Positions 42,716-51,205 of a stretch of DNA of 64,000 bases are shown piece after piece; within the stretch, counting starts at the first letter, position 1, and the number at the start of each line of letters is the position of its first letter. This stretch comes from Hydrocarboniphaga sp965279055. GTDB taxonomy: Bacteria > Pseudomonadota > Gammaproteobacteria > Nevskiales > Nevskiaceae. The notes under the pieces were generated by a model. That model had not been told where the DNA came from. It did no database searches and worked only from the letters and a program-made list of their open reading frames with translations. The stretch is taken from the NCBI RefSeq assembly GCF_965279055.1, contig NZ_OZ257125.1, forward strand, positions 4,898,001 to 4,962,000. The letters are read 5' to 3'. A program made the translations under genes and the position numbers.

Positions 42716-43558
42716 GTGCGCTTTGAAGGTACCGAAAACTACGTCGCCACCGACGACCTGACGATGGCGGTCAATGCCGCCGTGACCCTCGGCCGGCCGC
42801 TGCTGGTCAAGGGCGAGCCCGGCACCGGCAAGACCCAGCTGGCGATGGAAGTCGCCAAGGCGCTGAACCGCCCGTTCCTGGACTGGGCAATCAAGTCCAC
42901 GACCAAGGCCCAGCACGGCCTCTACGAATACGACGCGGTGTCGCGCCTGCGCGACAGCCAGCTCGGCGACGACAAGGTCAAGGACATCGGCAACTACATC
43001 ATCAAAGGCAAGCTCTGGGAGTGTTTCGAAAGCAACCAGCAGCCGGTGCTGCTGATCGACGAAATCGACAAGGCCGACATCGAGTTCCCGAACGATTTGC
43101 TGCGCGAACTCGACCAGATGGAGTTCTACGTCTACGAAACCAAGCAGACCATCCGCGCGACCAATCGCCCGGTGATCATCATCACGTCGAACAACGAAAA
43201 GGAACTGCCGGATGCGTTCCTGCGCCGCTGCTTCTTCCACTACATCCGTTTCCCCGAGAAGGAAACGATGCAGAAGATCGTCGACGTGCATTTCCCGGAT
43301 CTGAAAAAGAATCTGGTCAAGGAGGCGATGGAAGTGTTCTTCGGCCTGCGCGATCTGCCGGGCCTGAAGAAAAAGCCGTCCACTTCGGAGCTGCTCGACT
43401 GGCTCAAGCTGCTGATGGCCGAGGACATCGATCCCAGCGTGCTGCGCGAAACCGCGACCAAGAAATCGCTGCCGCCGCTGTACGGTGCGCTGCTGAAGAA
43501 CGAGCAGGACGTGCATCTGTTCGAGCGCATCGCGTTCATGGCGCGTCGCGGAAACTAG
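42716..43558 (+). CDS. MoxR-type AAA+ ATPase
   Basis: 280 residues from GTG. Walker A GEPGTGKTQ, Walker B VLLIDEIDKAD, sensor ITSNNEKELPDAFLRRCFF, and MoxR-type lid (PSTSELLDWLKLL). MoxR ATPases work with VWA proteins to mature or load metal cofactors and protein complexes. Its likely partner, a VWA/CoxE-like protein, is 2.1 kb downstream rather than adjacent; an oxidoreductase, a repeat and a glycosylase gene lie between. Confidence 0.93.
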   Translation: MRFEGTENYVATDDLTMAVNAAVTLGRPLLVKGEPGTGKTQLAMEVAKALNRPFLDWAIKSTTKAQHGLYEYDAVSRLRDSQLGDDKVKDIGNYIIKGKLWECFESNQQPVLLIDEIDKADIEFPNDLLRELDQMEFYVYETKQTIRATNRPVIIITSNNEKELPDAFLRRCFFHYIRFPEKETMQKIVDVHFPDLKKNLVKEAMEVFFGLRDLPGLKKKPSTSELLDWLKLLMAEDIDPSVLRETATKKSLPPLYGALLKNEQDVHLFERIAFMARRGN

Positions 43559-43566
43559 CTGCTTTT

Positions 43567-43686
43567 TCCCTCTCCCTCCGGCAGAGGGTGTCGCGAAGCG
43601 ACGGGTGAGGGCCTCGCAGCGCCGATCTAATCTGAAACGCCCTCACCCGACGCGCCAAGCGCGCCGACCTCTCCCGGAGGGAGAGG
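43567..43686. repeat. palindromic 'ccctctccc...ggtgaggg' repeat
   Basis: CCCTCTCCCTCCGGCAGAGGG, GGGTGAGGGC, then the inverse CGCCCTCACCC and CTCTCCCGGAGGGAGAGG. Inverted units in the gap between moxR and the old yellow enzyme gene. A similar design with other bases is at 59971-60080. Confidence 0.65.
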
Positions 43687-43711
43687 CAAGCATTCGCATT
43701 CGGAGTTTCAG

Positions 43712-44779
43712 ATGAGTCGTCTTTTCGAGCCCTACAAGCTGCGCGACCTCACATTGCGCAATCGCGTTGTCGTCTCGCCGATGTGCCAGTACTCGGCCGT
43801 CGACGGATCGCCCAACGACTGGCATCGCGTCCATCTGGGCAGCCGCGCGATCGGCGGCGCCGGCCTGGTGATCGCGGAGGCCACCGCCGTCGAGGCGCGC
43901 GGCCGCATCAGCCCCGGCGACACCGGCCTGTATCGCGACGAGCACATCGCGGCCTGGGCGCCGATCACGCGTTTCATCAGGGAAGCCGGCGCGGTTGCCG
44001 GAATCCAGCTTGCGCATGCCGGCCGCAAGGCCAGCTGCGCCCTGCCCTGGGACGGCGGTCTCGGCATCACGCCGGAGCAGGGCGGCTGGGCGCCGATCGT
44101 CGCGCCGAGCGCGCTGGCTTTCGACGACAGCTCCATCACGCCGCGCGCACTGGCGGCGTCCGAGCTGCCCGACCTGATCGCGAGCTTCGCGCTGGCGGCA
44201 CAACGCGCGCTCGCCGCCGGTTTCGAGCTGATCGAAATTCACGGCGCGCACGGCTATCTGCTGCACGAATTCCTGTCGCCGCTGAGCAATCAGCGCAGCG
44301 ACGACTGCGGCGGCAGCTTCGACAATCGCATCCGGCTGACGCTCGATGTGATTGCCGCGGTGCGCGCCGTGTGGCCGGAACGGCTGCCGCTGCTGTTGCG
44401 CATCTCCGCGACCGATTGGGCCGATAGCGGCGGCTGGGACATCGAACAGAGCATCGAGCTGGCGCGCCGCGTGAAGCCGTTGGGCGTCGACCTGATCGAC
44501 GTCTCCAGCGGCGGCAATCTGCCGAAAGTGAAAATCCCGGTCGGGCCCGGCTACCAGGTGCCGTTGTCGGCGCGCATCCGCCGCGAAGCGAGCATCGCCA
44601 CCGGCGCGGTCGGCATGATCACCGAGGCGCTGCAGGCGCAGGGGATCATCGAAGCCGGCGACGCCGATCTGGTGCTGCTGGCCCGCGAGCTGTTGCGCGA
44701 TCCGTACTGGCCGATGCATGCCGCCAAGCAGCTCGGCGCGGAGATCAAGGCGCCGCTGCAATACGGGCGCGCCTGGTAG
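43712..44779 (+). CDS. NADH:flavin oxidoreductase, YqjM-class old yellow enzyme
   Basis: 355 residues, FMN TIM barrel reducing activated C=C bonds with NAD(P)H. Motifs: SPMCQYSAVDG (Cys near 25, typical of the thermophilic-like YqjM class), GIQLAHAGRKAS, EIHGAHGYLLHEFLSPLSNQR with the His-x2-His substrate pair, then LLRISATDW and DLVLLARELLRDPYW. Cytosolic; substrate not predictable. It sits between moxR and its probable VWA partner and is bordered by repeats on both sides. Confidence 0.93.
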   Translation: MSRLFEPYKLRDLTLRNRVVVSPMCQYSAVDGSPNDWHRVHLGSRAIGGAGLVIAEATAVEARGRISPGDTGLYRDEHIAAWAPITRFIREAGAVAGIQLAHAGRKASCALPWDGGLGITPEQGGWAPIVAPSALAFDDSSITPRALAASELPDLIASFALAAQRALAAGFELIEIHGAHGYLLHEFLSPLSNQRSDDCGGSFDNRIRLTLDVIAAVRAVWPERLPLLLRISATDWADSGGWDIEQSIELARRVKPLGVDLIDVSSGGNLPKVKIPVGPGYQVPLSARIRREASIATGAVGMITEALQAQGIIEAGDADLVLLARELLRDPYWPMHAAKQLGAEIKAPLQYGRAW

Positions 44780-44787
44780 GGCCTGAT

Positions 44788-44807
44788 ATTCCCGCGAAAG
44801 CGGGAAT
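44788..44807. repeat. palindromic repeat attcccgcgaaagcgggaat, copy 2
   Basis: Identical to the copy at 38653-38672. Lies eight bases after the old yellow enzyme stop codon, where it could also act in termination or mRNA protection. Confidence 0.8.
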
Positions 44808-44820
44808 CCGGTGCGGATAC

Positions 44821-44939
44821 CACCACCCTCCGTTCGTCCCGAGTAGCGGGCTTTGCCCGCGTATCGAGGGACCCGACCGCGATCCGCTCCCTCGATACGC
44901 TTCGCAAGCGAAGCTACTCGGGACGAACGGAGGGTGGTG
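44821..44939. repeat. dispersed 'cgttcgtcccgag' inverted element, copy B
   Basis: Bases 44821-44847 and 44913-44939 are exact reverse complements (27 bases: CACCACCCTCCGTTCGTCCC and on). Inner hairpins AGCGGGC/GCCCGC and CTTCGC/GCGAAG subdivide it. The best preserved of three related copies. Confidence 0.85.
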
Positions 44940-44964
44940 TCGGCAACTCCATGCGGGTGCAGCG

Positions 44965-45633
44965 CTAAGCCAGCTTGGGCGCCGCCTCCATCGCGCGCCA
45001 CAGGTACCAGCTGGCGATCGACCGGTAAGGCGCCCAGCGCGCCGCGATCGCGAGCGTCGCCTCGTCGTCGAGCTTGTCGCCATCGTTGAACAGCCGGTTG
45101 ACGCCGTTGCGCAGGCCGACGTCGCCGAGCGAGAAAATGTCCAGGCGCGCGAGCGCGAACATCAGGTACATCTCGGCGGTCCAGCGGCCGATGCCGGGCA
45201 GCGCGTCCAGCGCTGCTATCGCGGACTCGTCGTCCATGTGGCGCAGCTTCGCAAAACTAAATTCGCCGCTGTGTACGAGTCGCGCGATGCCGACCAGCCA
45301 TCTGGCTTTCGCATTCGACAGGCCGGCGGCACGCAGGATCTCGTGCTCGGCCTCGACGAAATGCGCCGGCGTGAACCAGCCCTTCTTTGTCGCGCCGGCC
45401 AGCACGGCGGTGGCGACGCGGGCCTGGATCGTGTCGGCTGCTTTCACCGACAGCTGCTGGCTGATGATCGAGGTGCACAGCACATGAAACGGATCGAGCC
45501 GCGACTGGCCGATGGTGCAACGCGGGTAGGTCTTGATCAGCCGCTTCATCACCGGGCAGCGCCTGGCCAGATGGCGCTCGGCGGCGGCCATCTCATCGGC
45601 GCTGACCAGCACTTTGACCGGCGCCGGACTCAA
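44965..45633 (-). CDS. DNA-3-methyladenine glycosylase II (AlkA-type, HhH-GPD)
   Basis: 222 residues from a TTG behind AAGG. Removes alkylated bases from DNA. HhH motif LDALPGIGRWTAEMYLMFAL near residue 143-162, followed by DIFSLGDVGL whose Asp is the presumed catalytic residue. FHVLCTSIISQQLSVKAADTI is the family's N-terminal signature. Start not certain: GTG at 45612 and ATG at 45591 are alternatives. Divergent from the VWA gene across 57 bases. Confidence 0.88.
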   Translation of the reverse strand: MSPAPVKVLVSADEMAAAERHLARRCPVMKRLIKTYPRCTIGQSRLDPFHVLCTSIISQQLSVKAADTIQARVATAVLAGATKKGWFTPAHFVEAEHEILRAAGLSNAKARWLVGIARLVHSGEFSFAKLRHMDDESAIAALDALPGIGRWTAEMYLMFALARLDIFSLGDVGLRNGVNRLFNDGDKLDDEATLAIAARWAPYRSIASWYLWRAMEAAPKLA

Positions 45634-45690
45634 GAGCGCGCCCTTGCGTACAATGCGATGAACCCGTAACCACCCGGATCGGCCTGGACC

Positions 45691-46872
45691 ATGCTGTTCT
45701 CGTTCTTCTTCACGCTGCGTGCCGCGGGATTGAAAACGGCACTCTCCGAGTTTCTCACCCTGCTCGAAGCGCTGTCCAAGCACGTCGCGATCTTCTCGAT
45801 CGACGACTTCTATCACCTCGCGCGCACCACGCTGGTCAAGGACGAAAGCCAGTACGACCGCTTCGATCGCGCGTTCGCCGCCTATTTCAAGGGCATCGAG
45901 GCGGTGACCGGCGAAGCCTTCGGCACCAGCATCCCCGAAGAATGGCTGCGCAAGCAGGCCGACAAATTCCTCACCGATGAGGAGAAGGCCAAGATCGCCG
46001 CGCTCGGCGGCCTCGACAAATTGATGGAGACGCTGAAGCAGCGTCTGGAAGAACAGAAGGACCGTCACCAGGGCGGCAACAAATGGGTCGGCACCGGCGG
46101 CACCAGCCCGTTCGGCAATGGCGGCTACAACCCGGAAGGCGTGCGCATCGGCGGCGAAGGCGGGCAGAAGAAAGCGGTCAAGGTCTGGGAAAAGCGCGAC
46201 TTCAAGAACCTCGACGACAGCGTCGAGCTCGGCACGCGCAACATCAAGATCGCGCTGCGCCGCCTGCGCCGCTTTGCGCGCGAAGGCGCGGCCGATCAGC
46301 TGGACCTGGACGACACCATCCGCAGCACCGCGCGCAACGCCGGCTACCTCGACATCAAGATGGTGCCGGAGCGCCGCAACGCGGCCAAAGTGCTGCTGTT
46401 TCTCGATGTCGGCGGCTCGATGGACCCTTACATCAAGATCTGCGAAGAGCTGTTCAGCGCGGCCAAGACCGAGTTCAAGCATCTCGAGTACTACTACTTC
46501 CACAACTTCATTTACGAAAGTGTGTGGAAGGACAATGCGCGCCGCCACGCCGAGCGTATTCCGCTGTACGACGTGCTGCGCAAGTACACGCCCGACTACA
46601 AGATCGTGTTCGTCGGCGACGCTGCGATGAGTCCCTACGAAATCGTCCAGGCTGGCGGCAGTGTCGAGCACTGGAACGAGGAGGCCGGCGCGGTGTGGAT
46701 GCAGCGGCTGATGAACGCCTATCCGCATCTGGTCTGGTTCAATCCCGAAGCGCCGCAGCGCTGGGAGTACACGCCTTCGGTTGGGGTAGTGCAAAAGCTC
46801 GTCGGTGAGGACAGGATGTTCCCGCTGACGCTGGCCGGGCTCGAGCAGGGCATGCGCCGGCTCAGCCACTAG
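45691..46872 (+). CDS. VWA-domain protein, CoxE-like
   Basis: 393 residues. Helical N-terminal half (ALSKHVAIFSIDDFYHLARTTLVKDE), a Gly-rich linker (GGNKWVGTGGTSPFGNGGYN), then a VWA domain from about 240: LLFLDVGGSMDPYIK in place of the canonical Asp-x-Ser-x-Ser, and KIVFVGDAAMSPYEI. The family pairs with MoxR ATPases; the moxR gene at 42716-43558 is the probable partner. Cytosolic. The whole opposite strand is open, which is a shadow. Confidence 0.9.
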   Translation: MLFSFFFTLRAAGLKTALSEFLTLLEALSKHVAIFSIDDFYHLARTTLVKDESQYDRFDRAFAAYFKGIEAVTGEAFGTSIPEEWLRKQADKFLTDEEKAKIAALGGLDKLMETLKQRLEEQKDRHQGGNKWVGTGGTSPFGNGGYNPEGVRIGGEGGQKKAVKVWEKRDFKNLDDSVELGTRNIKIALRRLRRFAREGAADQLDLDDTIRSTARNAGYLDIKMVPERRNAAKVLLFLDVGGSMDPYIKICEELFSAAKTEFKHLEYYYFHNFIYESVWKDNARRHAERIPLYDVLRKYTPDYKIVFVGDAAMSPYEIVQAGGSVEHWNEEAGAVWMQRLMNAYPHLVWFNPEAPQRWEYTPSVGVVQKLVGEDRMFPLTLAGLEQGMRRLSH

Positions 46873-46949
46873 GGGCGCGTGGTGCGTCCGCTACACTAGC
46901 CGCCCTGCTCGACAGGGCTTCAACAAAAAACTACTGGGGAGACAATCTG

Positions 46950-47354
46950 ATGGCTGCCATTCACGCTTTGCTTGGATTTGCTGGCTGGACCCTGCTGCTG
47001 GTGCTGATCGTGTTCGGCTACCGCGGCTTCCGCTTCCTGACCGGCACGCCGATCAATGCCTGGCCGCGCGGCAGCAAGCCGGCCAACGAGGCGGGCTTCG
47101 CGATTCGCGCCGGCGACGCGCATGCGAACGCAGTGGAGAATCTGGTTGTCTTTGCTGCGATCGTGCTGTCGGCGCAGGCGCTGGGCCGTGCGGACGCGAT
47201 TGCGGCTTTCGCCGCGTACGTGCTGTACGCCCGCATCGGCCAGAGCGTCGTGCACCTGATCGGCACCAACCAGATCCTGGTGCTGATCCGCGCCACGTTC
47301 TGGTCGATCCAACTCTTCCTCATGTTCTGGATGCTGTGGCAACTCTTCGTCTGA
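46950..47354 (+). CDS. MAPEG family membrane protein
   Basis: 134 residues with about four hydrophobic helices. MAPEG signature: NEAGFAIRAGDAHANAVENLVVFAAIVLSAQALG, then ARIGQSVVHLIGTNQ. Eukaryotic relatives are glutathione-dependent transferases/isomerases; bacterial MAPEG proteins are poorly known. GGGGAGACAATCTG supplies the ribosome site. Its end overlaps the next gene by 19 bases. Confidence 0.9.
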   Translation: MAAIHALLGFAGWTLLLVLIVFGYRGFRFLTGTPINAWPRGSKPANEAGFAIRAGDAHANAVENLVVFAAIVLSAQALGRADAIAAFAAYVLYARIGQSVVHLIGTNQILVLIRATFWSIQLFLMFWMLWQLFV

Positions 47355-48040
47355 AACGACTGCGGCGCCGCCTGTGGCGCCTGTTGTGGAGCGCGCTATT
47401 CGTGATCGCGCTGCTGACCCTGCTCGCCAATCGCTGGGTCATCAACAGCACCGACGCCTACGTCTACCGCAATTGGGCGCTGCTGCCGGAGAACGATGTC
47501 GGTCTGGTGCTCGGCACCAGCCCGTACACCGGCAACGGCAAGCCCAATCCGCATTTCTACGGCCGCATCGAGGCCGCGGTGCAGCTCTACCAGATCGGCA
47601 AGATCCGGCACATCATCGTCAGCGGCGCCAACCCCGACGAGACCTACAACGAGCCACGGCAGATGCGCAAGGAGCTGGTCAAGGCCGGCATTCCGGACAA
47701 CGTCATCACCATGGATTTCGCCGGCCTGCGCACGCTCGATTCCATCACCCGCGCGCACGACGTGTTCGGGCTGGACCGCATCACCGTGATCACCCAGGAA
47801 TACCACGCCTACCGCGCCGTTTTCATCGGCAAGAAGATCAACATGCGCATCGCCGCCTATGCAGCGCCGGGGCCCGGCCCGCATTTCCAGCCGTATACGC
47901 GCGAGGTGTTCGCGCGGGTCAAGGCGGTGCTCGATCTGTTCGTGCTGCGCACGCGGCCGAAGTTTCTCGGCGCGCCCGAGACCATCGATCTGAACCAGGG
48001 CGGCAGCGTCGGTGCCGGCGCCAGCGGCGGTTCGCGGTGA
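47336..48040 (+). CDS. SanA/YdcF-like DUF218 membrane protein
   Basis: 234 residues from a GTG inside the end of the MAPEG gene. One N-terminal membrane helix (LWRLLWSALFVIALLTLLANRW), then the DUF218 domain: VGLVLGTSPYTGNGKPNPHFYGRIEAA, HIIVSGANPDETYNEPRQMRKELVKAGIP, DFAGLRTLDSITRAHDVFG and ITQEYHAYRAVFIG. SanA of E. coli affects vancomycin entry at high temperature. The domain faces the periplasm. A short Gly/Ala-rich tail follows. Confidence 0.9.
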   Translation: MATLRLKRLRRRLWRLLWSALFVIALLTLLANRWVINSTDAYVYRNWALLPENDVGLVLGTSPYTGNGKPNPHFYGRIEAAVQLYQIGKIRHIIVSGANPDETYNEPRQMRKELVKAGIPDNVITMDFAGLRTLDSITRAHDVFGLDRITVITQEYHAYRAVFIGKKINMRIAAYAAPGPGPHFQPYTREVFARVKAVLDLFVLRTRPKFLGAPETIDLNQGGSVGAGASGGSR

Positions 48041-48047
48041 GCCGCTG

Positions 48048-48695
48048 ATGAGCCGCGAGTACAGCGCCGCCGACCGGCTGCTGATCGGCCTGCAGCAGCG
48101 CCTTTCCGGTTTCAATCGTGCGGCTTCAAGCCGCGCGACGACCATGCCGAGCCCGGCGCGCGGCGCGCCGGCCGGCGACCTCGCCGATAGCGAGCGCCGC
48201 CACGCGGCCGGGCTGATGCGCGTCAACCACGCCGGCGAGGTCGCCGCTCAGGCGCTGTATCACGGCCAGGCGCTGGCCTCGCGTGATCCGCTGCTGCGCG
48301 AGCACCTGCTGCAGGCCGCCGACGAGGAGCGCGCGCATCTGCAATGGTGCGAGCAGCGCCTCACCGAACTCGGCGAAAAGCCTAGCCTGCTGCAGCCGCT
48401 GTGGTACGCCGGCTCGTTCGCGATGGGCGCGGCCGCCGGCATCGCCGGTGATCGCTGGAGCCTGGGCTTCGTCGAGGAGACCGAAAAGCAGGTCGCCGAA
48501 CATCTCGAAGAGCATCTGCAGAAACTCCCCGTCGACGACGCCCGCAGCCGCGCCGTCATCGAGGCCATGCGCGCCGACGAGCAGCGCCACGGCCAGGAAG
48601 CCCATGACCTTGGCGGCCGTCCGTTGCCGGCGCCGGTGCGCGCGCTGATGAAGCGCGTCGCCATCGTGATGAAGACCGCGGCATACCGCTTTTAG
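48048..48695 (+). CDS. coq7: 5-demethoxyubiquinol hydroxylase Coq7
   Basis: 215 residues from MSREYSAADRLLIGLQQRL. Di-iron oxygenase that adds the C6 hydroxyl in ubiquinone synthesis; replaces UbiF in many proteobacteria. Iron ligands are visible: Glu64 (HAGEVAAQ), Glu94 and His97 (EERAH), Glu146, Glu178 and His181 (EQRH). Membrane-associated. Seven bases after the SanA-like gene. The in-frame start at 48012 is rejected. Confidence 0.94.
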   Translation: MSREYSAADRLLIGLQQRLSGFNRAASSRATTMPSPARGAPAGDLADSERRHAAGLMRVNHAGEVAAQALYHGQALASRDPLLREHLLQAADEERAHLQWCEQRLTELGEKPSLLQPLWYAGSFAMGAAAGIAGDRWSLGFVEETEKQVAEHLEEHLQKLPVDDARSRAVIEAMRADEQRHGQEAHDLGGRPLPAPVRALMKRVAIVMKTAAYRF

Positions 48696-48727
48696 GGCCG
48701 ATCCCACAAAAACCCCGCCACGAAACC

Positions 48728-48834
48728 CCGTTCGTCCCGAGCAGCGGGCTTGAGCCCGCGTATCGAGGGATCGGACTGCGCGTGCCGTCGGCTCCCTCGA
48801 TACGCCTGCCAGCGAGGCTACTCGGGACGAACGG
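48728..48834. repeat. dispersed 'cgttcgtcccgag' inverted element, copy C
   Basis: Left unit 48728-48770 (CCGTTCGTCCCGAGCAGCGG...TATCGAGGGA), right unit 48793-48834, its inverse with differences in the inner hairpin. Same family as 38693-38900 and 44821-44939. Confidence 0.82.
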
Positions 48835-48856
48835 AGGAGCGCGGTATCCGCCAAAC

Positions 48857-48884
48857 AAAAAAGCCGGCTTTCGCCGGCTTTTTT
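48857..48884. terminator. bidirectional terminator between coq7 and the hydrolase gene
   Basis: AAAAAAGCCGGC-TTTC-GCCGGCTTTTTT, a perfect stem usable on both strands. Four bases before the hydrolase stop codon. Confidence 0.93.
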
Positions 48885-48888
48885 CACC

Positions 48889-49587
48889 TCAATGCAGCAG
48901 CTGCAGCAATGGCATTCGCGCCGGCTGCGGGTTTACGCGCTCACAAAGCTGCTCCAGCAGTTGCAGGCCCAGCGGCCATTCCGAGTAGCCGGACTTGGTG
49001 TTGATGTGACCGGCGGCGTCCAGCCGCACGAAGTCACTGCCCCAGCGTTCGGCCCAGGCCTGGGCCTTCTCGAACGGCATCCAGGGATCGTTGGTGCTGG
49101 CCACGACCGTGGTCGGAAAGTCGATGGTGTGCTGCGGCAGCTTGTCCTCGACGCGGAAGCGCGCCGGATCGGCCGGGGCCACCAGCAGGGCACCGGCGAT
49201 CAGGTTGCTCTGGAACACCGAGGCGCGCACCGTCGCCAGGCAGCCGAAGCTGTGCGCGACGATCACCACCGGCTCGTTGGCGCTGATCGCGGTCTCGACC
49301 ACCTTGCGCGACCAGCGCTCGAGGTTGGGCCAGGTCCAGTCGTCCTGCTCGACGCGAGTGAAGCGCGGATGCTGGCGCTGCCAGGCGCTCTGCCAGTGAT
49401 CCGGGCCGCTGCCGAACAGGCCCGGCGCCATCAGCACCCGGACGCCGGCGAAGCGCGCGCCGGCGACGTCGACCAGCATCTGGCCGTCGTTGGTGGCATT
49501 GCGGCTGCGCTCGCTGACCGTGTCGCGGCTGCTGCCGCTGGTCTGCGGGGTGGCCCGCTGCGGGCGGGCGAGGGCCTGAATCGGCAT
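48889..49587 (-). CDS. RBBP9/YdeN-type alpha/beta hydrolase
   Basis: 232 residues from MPIQALARPQRATPQ, chosen because GGAGAACG lies just upstream. The first 45 residues are low complexity; then the fold starts (VRVLMAPGLFGSGPDHWQSAW), the nucleophile Ser is in VIVAHSFGCLA, the Asp in STNDPWMPFEKA and the His in LDAAGHINTKSGYSEWPLG. Serine hydrolase of unknown substrate. It ends at a terminator shared with coq7. Confidence 0.88.
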   Translation of the reverse strand: MPIQALARPQRATPQTSGSSRDTVSERSRNATNDGQMLVDVAGARFAGVRVLMAPGLFGSGPDHWQSAWQRQHPRFTRVEQDDWTWPNLERWSRKVVETAISANEPVVIVAHSFGCLATVRASVFQSNLIAGALLVAPADPARFRVEDKLPQHTIDFPTTVVASTNDPWMPFEKAQAWAERWGSDFVRLDAAGHINTKSGYSEWPLGLQLLEQLCERVNPQPARMPLLQLLH

Positions 49588-49709
49588 CACGTTCTCCATA
49601 AGACCCGCAGCAGGCTGCTGCGGTATCGCCACCTTAGGGAGAACGCGCTTAATGCAAAAGGAATATGAAAGTATTTATGCCTAACAAAGCGGTATAAAGC
49701 GCCCGACTT

Positions 49710-50531
49710 CTATCGCTGGATCAGCCTGCCGTAGAAGATTTCCATGATCTCGTGGTCGACCCGCTCGCTGATTCGCTTGGCGTCGCGCAGCGGCAGCTCG
49801 GCTGCACCTTCGCCGAACAGGTAGGTGTCCAGGTCCAGTTCCTTGAGCTTCATCTTGGTGTGGAAGATGTTCTCCTGGTAGACGTTGACGTCGACCATGT
49901 CGTAGCGCTCGCGGATGCTCTTGCCGATGAAGTTCTGGATCGAGTCGACGTTGTGGTCGATGAAATGCTTCATGCCGCGCACGTTGCGGGTGAAGCCGCG
50001 CACGCGGTAGTCCATCACCACGATGTCGCTCTCGAAGCTCTTGATCAGGTAGTTCAGCGCCTTCAGCGGCGAAATCTTGCCGCAGGTGCTGACGTCGATA
50101 TCGGCGCGGAAGGTGCTGATGCCGGCGTCCGGGTGCGTTTCCGGGTAGGTGTGGACGGTGATGTGGCTCTTGTCCAGGTGCGAGACCACGGACTCCTTGG
50201 TGATCTCGGTGCCCGGTTCCGGCATGCCCGGCGTCGGCAGGCCGTCGAGGTGGCCTTCGGAGATCAGCATCGTCACCGAGGCGCCCTGGGGGTCGTAGTC
50301 CTGGCGGGCGACGTTGAGCACGTTGGCGCCGATGATGTCGGCGACTTCGGTCAGGATCGCGGTCAGACGCTCGGCGTTGTAGGCCTCGTCGATGTACTCG
50401 ATGTATTCCTGCTGATGCTGCGGCGTGCGCGCATAGCAGATGTCGTAAATGTTGAAGCTCAAGGTCTTGGTCAGGTTGTTGAACCCGAGGAGCTTGAGCT
50501 TGGGATTATTGGTCGGCTTGGTCTTCGTCAC
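49710..50531 (-). CDS. speD: S-adenosylmethionine decarboxylase proenzyme (E. coli type)
   Basis: 273 residues from GTG: VTKTKPTNNPKLKLLGFNNLTKTLSF. Self-cleaving pyruvoyl enzyme that makes decarboxy-SAM for spermidine. The cleavage Ser is Ser122 in LDKSHITVHTYPETHP; other motifs are GANVLNVARQDYDPQGASVT and VDVNVYQENIFHTKM. GGGGAT lies about nine bases upstream; the frame is open to an ATG at 50603, giving an unlikely 24-residue extension. speD near crp, osmC and trpC is the gene order also known from pseudomonads. No speE in the window. Confidence 0.94.
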   Translation of the reverse strand: MTKTKPTNNPKLKLLGFNNLTKTLSFNIYDICYARTPQHQQEYIEYIDEAYNAERLTAILTEVADIIGANVLNVARQDYDPQGASVTMLISEGHLDGLPTPGMPEPGTEITKESVVSHLDKSHITVHTYPETHPDAGISTFRADIDVSTCGKISPLKALNYLIKSFESDIVVMDYRVRGFTRNVRGMKHFIDHNVDSIQNFIGKSIRERYDMVDVNVYQENIFHTKMKLKELDLDTYLFGEGAAELPLRDAKRISERVDHEIMEIFYGRLIQR

Positions 50532-50570
50532 GCGAGAGATCCCCGAGGAGATGAGCAGATTGAGAGGGAC

Positions 50571-50591
50571 CGCGTGCGAACCCCGCACGCG
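50571..50591 (-). promoter_or_regulatory. perfect hairpin in the speD leader
   Basis: CGCGTGCG / CGCACGCG eight-base stem with a five-base loop, 40 bases before the speD GTG on the transcribed strand. No T run, so not a terminator. A regulatory role is only possible. Confidence 0.35.
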
Positions 50592-50659
50592 AAGGGGCGA
50601 CATTATGAGGGAATTCGATGACAGCGGTGCGTCGCCCGGCTTCCCGCTGCAGGCTCCCG

Positions 50660-51082
50660 CTACGGCGTCTCGATCAGCTCGTAGCTGTGCGTGACGTTGA
50701 CGCCGCCACGCTTGAGCATGATCGAGGCCGAGCAGTACTTGTCGGCCGACAGTTCCACCGCGCGTTTCACCTGGTTCTCGTTCATGCCCTTACCTTTGAT
50801 GATGAACTTCAGGTGGATGTCGGTGAACACTTTGGGCTCGGTGTCGGCACGCCTGCCGTCCACTTCCACCGAGCAGTCGCTGACCGGCTGCCGGGCCTTC
50901 TTGAGGATATGCACCATGTCGACTGCGGAGCAGGAGCCCACCGAGAGCAGCATCAGCTCCATCGGCCGCGCGCCGAGGTTGCGGCCGCCGATATCCGGCG
51001 GCCCGTCGATCACCACCGCGTGGCTGCTGCCGGTTTCGCCGATGAACGCGGCGTTCTCGACCCACTTCACCCGTGCTTGCAC
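50660..51082 (-). CDS. OsmC family protein (YhfA-like)
   Basis: 140 residues from GTG (VQARVKWVENAAFIGETGSSHAVVIDG) with GGAGAG just upstream. Thiol peroxidase-like fold; the two conserved cysteines are Cys51 (SVGSCSAVD) and Cys117 (DKYCSAS). Divergent from crp across 123 bases, exactly like yhfA-crp in E. coli. The open frame upstream to 51826 is the shadow of crp. Confidence 0.9.
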   Translation of the reverse strand: MQARVKWVENAAFIGETGSSHAVVIDGPPDIGGRNLGARPMELMLLSVGSCSAVDMVHILKKARQPVSDCSVEVDGRRADTEPKVFTDIHLKFIIKGKGMNENQVKRAVELSADKYCSASIMLKRGGVNVTHSYELIETP

Positions 51083-51205
51083 GATTCTCTCCGTATTTAC
51101 TAGTTGACATGGAATTTTGGTGTTATTTTCCCCAATAAAAGGGCACGACCCAATAATTATTCTGGCTGTTTCACGTGGTCCATTGCGGTAAAAGGGGGTG
51201 GGGAT

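Noticed and set aside
51104..51205. Upstream start for crp giving 34 extra residues
   Set aside because: The ATG at 51206 has a strong ribosome site and gives the normal 220-residue size.
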